Shown here in pieces: positions 1-6,821 of a DNA stretch of 11,267 bases (its first letter is position 1; every line of letters starts with the position of its first letter). Under the pieces are notes generated by a model. That model was not told the DNA's origin. It did no database searches and saw nothing but the letters and a program-made list of their open reading frames with translations. The translations under genes and the position numbers were made by a program. The DNA comes from Actinomycetes bacterium (GTDB taxonomy: Bacteria; Actinomycetota; Actinomycetes; Actinomycetales; Actinomycetaceae): contig JAFAAX010000173.1 in the NCBI GenBank assembly GCA_023426345.1, positions 1-11,267 of the forward strand, written 5' to 3'.

Positions 1-7
1 CGGGCCG

Positions 8-20
8 CCCCCCCCCCCCC
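8..20. repeat. Homopolymer run of 13 C
   Basis: Thirteen consecutive C bases lie about 30 bases past the permease stop codon. The permease is read on the minus strand, so its transcript would carry a G-run here. No function is visible. At the very edge of the window the exact length may be a sequencing or assembly artefact. Confidence 0.6.
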
Positions 21-50
21 GGCGCCCCGGCGACAGTGGACGACGGGGCC

Positions 51-1498
<1,448 letters not shown>

Positions 1499-1499
<1 letters not shown>

Positions 1500-1519
1500 T
1501 GACGAATCGTCGCCGTCAG
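1499..1519 (-). promoter_or_regulatory. Inverted repeat overlapping the permease start codon
   Basis: CTGACG (1499-1504) and CGTCAG (1514-1519) are perfect inverted arms separated by 9 bases. In the mRNA the 3' arm includes the first base of the GTG start. Within it, GACGA-A-TCGTC (1501-1511) is a second, mutually exclusive palindrome. It may limit translation initiation, since no Shine-Dalgarno is visible. It is a structural observation only. Confidence 0.35.
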
Positions 1520-1534
1520 CGGCCCGTCACAACA

Positions 1535-1563
1535 AGGTCATCCCACGGCCATGGGGGTGTCAA
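1535..1563 (-). promoter_or_regulatory. Candidate promoter of the purine permease
   Basis: On the minus strand a perfect -35 hexamer TTGACA (1558-1563) is followed after 17 bases by TGACCT (1535-1540). The -10 is imperfect. A start near 1528 would give a leader of about 30 bases, too short for a purine riboswitch, and none is recognisable. Confidence 0.4.
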
Positions 1564-1616
1564 CGTGCAGTCGTGCGACGTGTGTAGACTGATCCGAACG
1601 CCACGGGACGAGGACG

Positions 1617-1637
1617 GCCGCGGCGTCCCGCCGCGGC
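1617..1637 (-). terminator. Hairpin downstream of the DUF3027 gene
   Basis: GCCGCGGCG and CGCCGCGGC form a perfect 9-bp stem with a 3-base loop (TCC). It lies 35 bases past the DUF3027 stop and upstream of the permease promoter. There is no U-tract, which is common for actinobacterial 3' hairpins. It plausibly ends the cold-shock operon. Confidence 0.4.
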
Positions 1638-1671
1638 ACCCGCCCTTCCGCAGTCCGCCGCACCCGCCCGG

Positions 1672-2448
1672 TCACTCGACAGGTTCGGCCTCGACCAGGA
1701 AGTCGTTGAGGTGGGAGGGCCGCACCGGCCACTCCGGACCCGCCGGCGCGACATCGGTCTCCGAGTGCGACCCGCACGTGTGGTCCAGGCTGACCACCGA
1801 GCCGTCGTCGGGCGACCACTCGTTCGCGCACACGCCGAAGACATCGCGCATCGACCCGGGCATTTTGACCAGGAACCCGCAGGTCGAGCACGTCGCGCGC
1901 GGCGCGCGCCCCTCGCCGGGCCCGTGTTCCGAGCGGTACCAGCGCTCGACCGCCTGGTCTCGCCCCTGACGCGAGAGGACGCGGGGCCGGCCCAGCCCGA
2001 GATCCCGGACGATCGGCAGATCCGGCTCGTCGCCGTCGCGGATCCCGGTCTGCTCGTAGCCCTGTTCGAGGCGCTCGTCATCGCCCTGATAGGGCAGCAC
2101 GTCGGAACGCGAGACGTCGCCCGGCACCAGGCGCCGGTCCCAGGGCACCCACGGCGGGGCCAGCAGGGCACCCTCGCCGGGGATCAGCTCGACCTCGTCG
2201 ACGGTGGCCGTCTTGGACCGCGGCACGCGGGCCAGCGTGACGGCCCACAGCCACCCGGAGTAGCCGGGATCGAGGGAGGCGAAGAGGTGGGTGAGGACGC
2301 GTTCCTGCTCCATCCGGGAGCCGATGTGGTCGCCGACGGAGCCCGGGCGGGCGACATCCTCGGCGGCCGAGCGCGCGAGGTCGACGGCGGCCTCCAGGAC
2401 CGGATCGGTGCGGGGCCTGCGGGCGGCGGTCGTGGTGTTCTCAGGCAT
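1672..2448 (-). CDS. DUF3027 domain protein with putative zinc site
   Basis: This 258-residue soluble protein matches the actinobacterial DUF3027 family, whose function is unknown. The C-terminal third carries a candidate metal-binding cluster: C187 and C190 (CSTCGF), C207 (FGVCANEW) and H223, C225, H228 (DHTCGSH). The spacing suggests a zinc ribbon-like fold. The N-terminal part (about residues 10-90) is helical and contains GYSGWLWAVTLARV, a segment I recall as conserved in the family. The ATG start at 2448 overlaps the last 8 bases of the cold-shock gene (ATGCCTGA holds both signals), implying translational coupling. The open frame runs further upstream, but that part lies inside the cold-shock gene and is not family-like. 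The cold-shock partner hints at an RNA- or stress-related role; that is inference. Confidence 0.85.
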   Translation of the reverse strand: MPENTTTAARRPRTDPVLEAAVDLARSAAEDVARPGSVGDHIGSRMEQERVLTHLFASLDPGYSGWLWAVTLARVPRSKTATVDEVELIPGEGALLAPPWVPWDRRLVPGDVSRSDVLPYQGDDERLEQGYEQTGIRDGDEPDLPIVRDLGLGRPRVLSRQGRDQAVERWYRSEHGPGEGRAPRATCSTCGFLVKMPGSMRDVFGVCANEWSPDDGSVVSLDHTCGSHSETDVAPAGPEWPVRPSHLNDFLVEAEPVE

Positions 2449-2818
2449 CGAAGTCCTCGGCGACGGCCTGGAGGACCTTCGCGATCTGGTGGGAGTTCTC
2501 CGGGTACTTGCCGCGGCGCAGCGAGTTCGAGGAATGGTCGAGCAGCTTGATGAGGTCCTCCACCACCGGCACCATGTCCTGCGGCTTGCGCCGCTGGGCG
2601 CGCGAGACCGACGGCGCCTCCTTGAGGACCCGCACGGACAGCGCCTGCGGGCCGCGGCGCCCGTCCGCGACGCCGTACTCGACGCGGGTGCCCGGGCGGG
2701 GCGCGGGGGCGCCCTCGGGAAGGGCGGAGGCGTGCAGGAACACTTCGACGCCGTCGTCGCCGCCGATGAATCCGAAACCGCGCTCGGCATCGAAGAACTT
2801 CACCTTGCCGGTGGGCAC
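2441..2818 (-). CDS. Cold-shock-domain protein with C-terminal extension
   Basis: This 125-residue protein has an N-terminal cold-shock (OB-fold) domain at residues 1-66 that binds single-stranded RNA or DNA. RNP1 is seen as RGFGFI (13-18) and RNP2 as VFLHASAL (26-33). RNP2 has Ala30 where many family members have Phe. Residues 67-125 are an extension about as long as the domain, starting basic (RAQRRKPQ) and then helical (DMVPVVEDLIKLLDH); extended cold-shock proteins of this kind are known in actinobacteria. The start is GTG at 2818, chosen because AAGGAG lies 6 bases upstream and VPTGKVKFFD is the canonical domain start. An open frame continues upstream to 3046 but is not conserved-looking. 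It is the first gene of an operon with the DUF3027 gene. Confidence 0.92.
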   Translation of the reverse strand: MPTGKVKFFDAERGFGFIGGDDGVEVFLHASALPEGAPAPRPGTRVEYGVADGRRGPQALSVRVLKEAPSVSRAQRRKPQDMVPVVEDLIKLLDHSSNSLRRGKYPENSHQIAKVLQAVAEDFDA

Positions 2819-2824
2819 TGTGCA

Positions 2825-2830
2825 CTCCTT
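2825..2830 (-). promoter_or_regulatory. Ribosome binding site of the cold-shock gene
   Basis: AAGGAG on the minus strand, 6 bases before the GTG at 2818. It fixes the start of this gene, because the reading frame stays open for another 76 codons upstream. Confidence 0.75.
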
Positions 2831-2839
2831 GTGATCGGG

Positions 2840-2853
2840 GGCCCTCGTGGGCC
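2840..2853 (-). other. Small hairpin in the cold-shock gene leader
   Basis: GGCCC and GGGCC arms with a 4-base loop, placed between the candidate transcription start (about 2855) and the ribosome binding site. The leader is about 37 bases, much shorter than the long thermosensing leader of E. coli cspA. A regulatory role is possible but unsupported. Confidence 0.3.
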
Positions 2854-2861
2854 TCCGGTCC

Positions 2862-2891
2862 ATGATAGTTCCCGCCGCCCTCGCCTGACAC
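2862..2891 (-). promoter_or_regulatory. Candidate promoter of the cold-shock/DUF3027 operon
   Basis: The minus strand shows GTGTCA (-35, 2886-2891), an 18-base spacer and TATCAT (-10, 2862-2867, five of six consensus bases). It sits correctly between the divergent TPM gene and the cold-shock start. Confidence 0.5.
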
Positions 2892-2928
2892 GTCGGCGGG
2901 GCCCTGCCCGGGAAGCGAAGCGCCCCGG

Positions 2929-2934
2929 TAGGCT
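2929..2934 (+). promoter_or_regulatory. Weak candidate -10 box for the TPM gene
   Basis: TAGGCT fits the actinobacterial TANNNT pattern about 98 bases before the TPM gene start. No convincing -35 is present. It is divergent from the cold-shock promoter within the same 213-base intergenic stretch (2819-3031). Confidence 0.25.
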
Positions 2935-3031
2935 GGTCGGGCGCCCACAGACGGGCAGCGTCCCTCCCGGCGCCGGACGCAGGACGAGGCGGCGCCCGCA
3001 GGGGCGCAGGACGCGGGACACGGAGGACGAC

Positions 3032-5116
3032 ATGAGGATCATCCATCGGCTGGTCGCCGCTGTGGCGGCCGCCGCGGGGACGTTGGCGCTGGCGGCGGGC
3101 GCCGCCGTCGCCACCTCCCCCGTCACCATCGGCCAGTCGGTCACCGACCCGGAGGGGTTCCTCGACAGCTCCCAGGTCCAGACCCTCACCGACGCGGTGC
3201 GGGAGCCGGGGCGCCAGGGCGTCTCCGTCTACCTGGTCGCGGTCCCGGACACCTCGGGCGAGGACGCGATGCAGTGGTGCAAGAGGGCCGGGACGCAGTC
3301 CGGGCTGGCCGACACCTCGGTGGTCTATGTCATCGCCTACGAGGACCGCGCGGACGCGTGGTGCGGGAACGAGGGCCAGCAGGTCGTCTCGAGCTCCGCC
3401 CTGGAGCAGGCCCGGTTCGCCGCCGAGGACGTCCTGGGCCAGGCCGACCCGCTCGACGCCGACACCGCCACCGAGGCGTTCACCACCTTCGTCGACGCGG
3501 TGACGGGCGCGATCGGTTCCTCACAGGGGACCGACAGCACGGGGACAGGCGGCAACGGGGGCGGCGGCTCAGACTCGGGGACGTCCTCGTCCGCTTCGGG
3601 AATCTCCGGAGGATCCGTGCTCACCCTGCTCATCGCGGTCATCGCCATCGTCGGGGCCGCCATCGCCGGCGTGGCGATCTGGCGCAGCCAGAAGGGGACC
3701 CGGGCGGCGATGGGACGCTCCGACGCCGCCCAGGCCCAGAGCATCGCCGGGCGGGTCGACCTGGCGAACCGCCGGCTGCTCGAGGCCGACGAGCTGGTGC
3801 GCAGCGCCGCCGACGAACTGGAGTTCGCCCGCGCCCAGTTCGGCGCCACCCGCACCGACGCCTATGCCGCGGCTGTCTCCGCGGCGCGCTCCGGCGTCGA
3901 TGAGGCGTTCCTCGACCAGAAATCGATGAACGACGCCACAGACGATGCCGGGCGGGGCGCAGCGGCCGACCGCATCCTCTCGCGTCTGGACGCCGTGATG
4001 AACCCGCTCGCCGCCCAGCAGAGCGTGTTCCACGACCTCCGCGACTCCGAGGCCGGGGCCGAGCAGCAGCTCGCCGGTCTGCGCGAGCGGATCACCGAGG
4101 TCGGCCGCGACGTCGACGCCTCCCAGACAGAGCTCCAGGCCCTGGCGGCCGCCTATCCGGCCCAGACGATCGCCTCGCTCATGGACAACCCGGACCAGGC
4201 GCGTGCCCTGCTGGCCTCCGCGTCCACGGCCGCCGACCAGGCCCAGCAGGCCCTGACCGCGAACGACCGCGCCCACGCCGTGGAGGCCGTGGACACGGGA
4301 CTGCGCGCCGTGGCCATGGCCCAGCTGCAGGTCAGCGCGATCATGGACGCGCAGAAGAATCTGGCCGACGCCTCCGGGCGCCTCACCCAGGCCATCGCGT
4401 CGATCACGTCCGACCTCAACGACGTCACCCGCCTGGGAGCCGACTCCACGGCCTTCGCCCCGCTGGTCGAGGACGCGCAGACGGCGGTGTCCGCCGCCCG
4501 TCAGGCCCGCGACGGCCGCGGCGACCCGCTCCAGGCACTGGAGGACCTCACGGCGGCGGAGGCCGCCCTCGACGCGGCTCTGGCGGGGCTCCGCTCGTCC
4601 GACGACCAGCGGGCCAAGGCCGCGCGCACCGCGAGCGAGAAGCTGCGATCGGCCGAGCAGTGGGTCCAGAGCGCGCAGACCTTCATCCAGTCGCGCCGGG
4701 GCCTGATCGCCCTGGACACGCGGTCGCAGATCTCCCAGGCCGAGCAGTCGCTGGACCGCGCCCGGCGCACCCTCGACACCGACCCGGCCGAGTCGGCGCG
4801 CTGCTCGGACAGCGCCCAGTCCATCGCGCGGGCGATCCTCAGCTCCGGGGACTCCCAGCCGCCGCAGTCCCACGGGCCGTCATTCGGCGATGCCCTGCTG
4901 TGGTCGGTCCTGCTGGGCAACCTGGGAGGCGGGGGGCACCGCGGAGGCGGATGGGGCGGCGACCGCCCGCATCGCGGCGGGTTCGGGGGCTTCGGCGGCG
5001 GGTTCGGGGGCGGTTTCGGCGGTGGAGGCGGCGGCTCCTTCGGCGGAGGGGGCGGTGGGTCCTTCGGCGGAGGGGGCGGCGGCTCCTTCGGCGGTGGGGG
5101 CGGCGGCAGGTTCTGA
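3032..5116 (+). CDS. TPM-domain membrane protein with coiled coils and Gly-rich tail
   Basis: This is a 694-residue protein. A signal peptide (residues 1-27, hydrophobic core, AVA at the likely cleavage site) leads to a TPM domain (about 36-165), beginning DPEGFLDSSQVQTL as in TPM/Psb32-type domains. It contains C83 and C111, the only extracytoplasmic cysteines and a possible disulfide. A Ser/Gly/Thr linker (165-195) precedes one transmembrane helix (196-216), then a basic WRSQKGTR. Residues 220-610 are Ala/Asp/Gln-rich helices with heptad character. The tail (about 630-694) is glycine-rich and ends in four 8-residue repeats. Predicted topology is TPM outside, coils inside. The start is ATG at 3032 with GGAGG 5 bases upstream; the longer open frame lacks a signal peptide. 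PspA follows, suggesting a shared role in membrane integrity. TPM domains are sometimes called phosphatases; I see no basis to assign activity here. Confidence 0.88.
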   Translation: MRIIHRLVAAVAAAAGTLALAAGAAVATSPVTIGQSVTDPEGFLDSSQVQTLTDAVREPGRQGVSVYLVAVPDTSGEDAMQWCKRAGTQSGLADTSVVYVIAYEDRADAWCGNEGQQVVSSSALEQARFAAEDVLGQADPLDADTATEAFTTFVDAVTGAIGSSQGTDSTGTGGNGGGGSDSGTSSSASGISGGSVLTLLIAVIAIVGAAIAGVAIWRSQKGTRAAMGRSDAAQAQSIAGRVDLANRRLLEADELVRSAADELEFARAQFGATRTDAYAAAVSAARSGVDEAFLDQKSMNDATDDAGRGAAADRILSRLDAVMNPLAAQQSVFHDLRDSEAGAEQQLAGLRERITEVGRDVDASQTELQALAAAYPAQTIASLMDNPDQARALLASASTAADQAQQALTANDRAHAVEAVDTGLRAVAMAQLQVSAIMDAQKNLADASGRLTQAIASITSDLNDVTRLGADSTAFAPLVEDAQTAVSAARQARDGRGDPLQALEDLTAAEAALDAALAGLRSSDDQRAKAARTASEKLRSAEQWVQSAQTFIQSRRGLIALDTRSQISQAEQSLDRARRTLDTDPAESARCSDSAQSIARAILSSGDSQPPQSHGPSFGDALLWSVLLGNLGGGGHRGGGWGGDRPHRGGFGGFGGGFGGGFGGGGGGSFGGGGGGSFGGGGGGSFGGGGGGRF
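5018..5113 (+). repeat. Four tandem 24-bp coding repeats (GGGGGGSF)
   Basis: Four in-frame 24-bp units (5018, 5042, 5066, 5090) encode GGGGGGSF three times and then GGGGGGRF, just before the stop codon. Units differ only at a few positions, mostly third codon positions, so the array is recent or under purifying pressure. Shorter GGF/GGGF units precede it from about 4980. Slippage could change copy number between strains. Confidence 0.9.
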
Positions 5117-5227
5117 TTCCCCGACCGAGCGGACCCGCACCGCTGACAGGCGCGCCGCGTGCCGGGCCTTCCGATCCCCCGACCGCGCGACCCAGCCACG
5201 CGGGCCGCCCTCGTCAGGGGATTCCGG

Positions 5228-5257
5228 GCGCCGCCCCACCCTCGCGGCGGGCGGCGC
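5228..5257 (+). terminator. Hairpin between the TPM gene and pspA
   Basis: GCGCCGCCC and GGGCGGCGC form a perfect 9-bp stem with a 12-base loop, about 110 bases past the TPM stop and just upstream of the candidate pspA -10. There is no U-tract. It could partly uncouple pspA from the TPM transcript. Confidence 0.35.
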
Positions 5258-5264
5258 GACCCGA

Positions 5265-5270
5265 TATCCT
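5265..5270 (+). promoter_or_regulatory. Candidate -10 box of pspA
   Basis: TATCCT lies 45 bases before the pspA ATG. No -35 hexamer is evident; the place where one would lie is inside the preceding hairpin. I see no clear extracytoplasmic-function sigma factor motif (GGAAC/GTT) here either. Confidence 0.35.
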
Positions 5271-5315
5271 CAACCCACGTGGCATCGATCACGTCAATCG
5301 AATGGAGAAGACCCG

Positions 5316-6032
5316 ATGACCGAGAAGCAGTCGATCCTGGGCCGCGTCGCGACGCTGGCCAAGGCGAACATCAACGCCCTCATCGACAAGGCCGAGGATC
5401 CGCAGAAGATGCTCGATCAGCTGATTAGGGACTACACGAATTCCATCGCCGAGGCCGAGACCGCCGTGGCCCAGACCATCGGCAACCTGCGGCTCGCGGA
5501 GAAGGACCACGACGATGACGTGGCCGTCGCCGCCGACTGGGGGCGCAAGGCGCAGGCCGCCTCCGACAAGGCCGACCAGCTGCGCGAGGCCGGGGACGCC
5601 GCGGGCGCCGAGAAGTGGGACGGGCTGGCCAAGGTGGCCATCGGCAAGCAGCTCCAGTACGAGAAGGAGGCCAGCGACGCGGCGCCGCTCATCGCCTCGC
5701 AGACCGAGACCGTCGACAAGCTCAAGGCCGGCCTGGTCTCAATGAAGGACAAGTTGGCCGATCTCAAGACGCGGCGCGACCAGCTGGTCGCCCGCCAGAA
5801 GACGGCCGAGGCCCAGGCCAAGGTCACGGACGCGATCTCCTCGATCAGCATCCTCGATCCGACCTCCGAGCTCTCGCGCTACGAGGACAAGGTCCGCCGC
5901 GCCGAGGCCCAGGCCCAGGGGCAGGCGGAGGTGGCCTCCACGTCGTTGGAGTCCCAGTTCGCGGAGCTCGCCACCGATGCCGACGACCTCGAGGTCGAGG
6001 CCCGGCTGGCGGCCCTCAAGCACAAGGACTGA
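5316..6032 (+). CDS. pspA: PspA/IM30 family protein (phage shock protein A)
   Basis: This 238-residue ESCRT-III-like protein acts at the inner face of the membrane, where family members oligomerise to preserve membrane integrity under stress. The N-terminal amphipathic helix (about residues 1-24, with ILGRVATLAKANINALI) is followed by the family-typical EDPQKMLDQLIRDY (26-39), then an almost continuous coiled coil to residue 180 and a C-terminal helical part. The length is normal. The ATG is preceded by GGAGAAG at 5304-5310 (5-base spacing), which fixes the start. It is 199 bases after the TPM gene on the same strand. No PspB, PspC, PspF or clgR-like partner appears in the window, so control probably differs from the proteobacterial system. 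Gene symbol follows the family; orthology to E. coli PspA in function is inference. Confidence 0.93.
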   Translation: MTEKQSILGRVATLAKANINALIDKAEDPQKMLDQLIRDYTNSIAEAETAVAQTIGNLRLAEKDHDDDVAVAADWGRKAQAASDKADQLREAGDAAGAEKWDGLAKVAIGKQLQYEKEASDAAPLIASQTETVDKLKAGLVSMKDKLADLKTRRDQLVARQKTAEAQAKVTDAISSISILDPTSELSRYEDKVRRAEAQAQGQAEVASTSLESQFAELATDADDLEVEARLAALKHKD

Positions 6033-6088
6033 TCGCCGGCTGCTCCCCGCCCGCCGGCGAGGGGCCCTCCGATCTCCCGATCCCGTCG

Positions 6089-6123
6089 TCGGCGGGCGGG
6101 GCCCGCGCGGCCCCGCCCGCCGA
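6089..6123 (+). terminator. Perfect 15-bp hairpin after pspA, abutting the NYN gene promoter
   Basis: Two 15-base arms (TCGGCGGGCGGGGCC and its complement) flank a 5-base loop (CGCGC). It begins 57 bases past the pspA stop and ends 14 bases before the NYN gene ATG. It is very stable but lacks a U-tract. It likely ends pspA mRNA and lies directly over the upstream half of the next gene's promoter. Confidence 0.6.
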
Positions 6124-6124
6124 T

Positions 6125-6130
6125 TACCCT
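6125..6130 (+). promoter_or_regulatory. -10 box giving a leaderless NYN transcript
   Basis: TACCCT (TANNNT type) is separated from the ATG at 6138 by 7 bases. That puts the transcription start at or next to the start codon. No Shine-Dalgarno sequence is present, consistent with leaderless translation. Confidence 0.5.
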
Positions 6131-6137
6131 GTGGACC

Positions 6138-6698
6138 ATGGAAGAGACCACGTACCTCGTCGTCGACGGCGAGAACATCGACGCCACTCTGGGCATGTCA
6201 GTCCTGGACCACCGCCCCGCCCCTGAGGAGCGTCCTCGATGGGATCGCGTCCTGGCAGCGGCGGGAGAGGCGTGGGGCCAGCCCGCCAAGGGCCTGTTCT
6301 TCCTCAACGGTTCCAACGGCTACCTGCCGATGTCCTTCGTCCAGGCGCTCTCGGCGATGGACTACCAGCCGATCCCGTTGTCGGCCCCGTCCACCGTCAA
6401 GGTCGTCGATGTCGGCATCCAGCGCACCCTCGAGGCGATCGCCCAGAAGGACAGTGGATCGGTCATCCTGGGCAGCCACGACGCGGACTTCGTCCCGCAG
6501 ATGCGCACGCTCCTCGAGCTGGGCCGCAAGGTCGGCGTCATCTGCTTCAAGGAGTTCATGTCCTCCCAACTCCACGAGCTGGAGGCCCTGGGACTGGAGG
6601 TCTTCGACCTCGAGTACGACGTCCACGCCTTCCAGGTGAGGCTGCCCCGCATCCACATCATCGACCTGGACGACTTCGACCCGCTCGACTTCCTCTGA
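6138..6698 (+). CDS. NYN-domain (PIN-like) protein, putative RNase
   Basis: This 186-residue protein matches the NYN family of PIN-like nucleases. The conserved acidic positions are visible: D10 in YLVVDGENID, D91 in VVDVGIQRTLEAI, and D115 and D117 in GSHDADFVP. Together these form the usual metal-binding centre, so RNA cleavage or processing is the likely activity; the substrate is unknown. The order strand-VDGEN, central VDVGI helix, then SHDADF and GRKVGVICF is the LabA/NYN arrangement. The C-terminus is unusually acidic (IIDLDDFDPLDFL). No toxin-antitoxin partner adjoins it, and the length and domain type look chromosomal rather than VapC-like. The start is ATG, probably leaderless. It has its own promoter after the pspA terminator, so any link to PspA is only positional. 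Confidence 0.82.
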   Translation: MEETTYLVVDGENIDATLGMSVLDHRPAPEERPRWDRVLAAAGEAWGQPAKGLFFLNGSNGYLPMSFVQALSAMDYQPIPLSAPSTVKVVDVGIQRTLEAIAQKDSGSVILGSHDADFVPQMRTLLELGRKVGVICFKEFMSSQLHELEALGLEVFDLEYDVHAFQVRLPRIHIIDLDDFDPLDFL

Positions 6699-6729
6699 TC
6701 GGCCGGCCCGGCGGAGGCACCGGCACGCA

Positions 6730-6765
6730 CTGGGGCCCTCCACCCGCGCGGGTGGAGGGCCCCAG
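6730..6765. terminator. Bidirectional terminator between the NYN gene and glpK
   Basis: A perfect 36-bp palindrome: 16-bp arms CTGGGGCCCTCCACCC and complement with a GCGC loop. It lies between two convergent genes (stops at 6698 and 6822), exactly where a two-way terminator is expected. No T-tract on either side. Confidence 0.75.
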
Positions 6766-6821
6766 CCGTCCTCGTCGATCCCGAACCCGCCCGGACAGAG
6801 CGGGAGGGAACGGAAAGGCCA

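Noticed and set aside
8..20. Poly-C tract as a phase-variation switch
   Set aside because: It lies beyond the permease stop, not in a gene or promoter that I can see, and is at the window edge where assembly errors are likely.
1500..1563. Purine riboswitch before the permease
   Set aside because: The predicted leader is about 30 bases and shows no three-way-junction core, too short for the known class.
2291..3031. Upstream extension of the TPM reading frame
   Set aside because: It runs through the divergent cold-shock gene and its promoter. The signal peptide and GGAGG place the start at 3032.
3569..4873. 434-codon minus-strand frame opposite the TPM gene
   Set aside because: Arg/Gly-rich shadow of a gene with clear signal peptide, membrane helix and coiled coil; no domain seen.
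5018..5113. CRISPR-like or mobile repeat
   Set aside because: The units are contiguous, in frame, encode GGGGGGSF and have no spacers; they belong to the protein tail.
6138..6698. VapC-type toxin of a toxin-antitoxin pair
   Set aside because: No small antitoxin gene precedes it, it has its own promoter, and the motifs are NYN rather than VapC.
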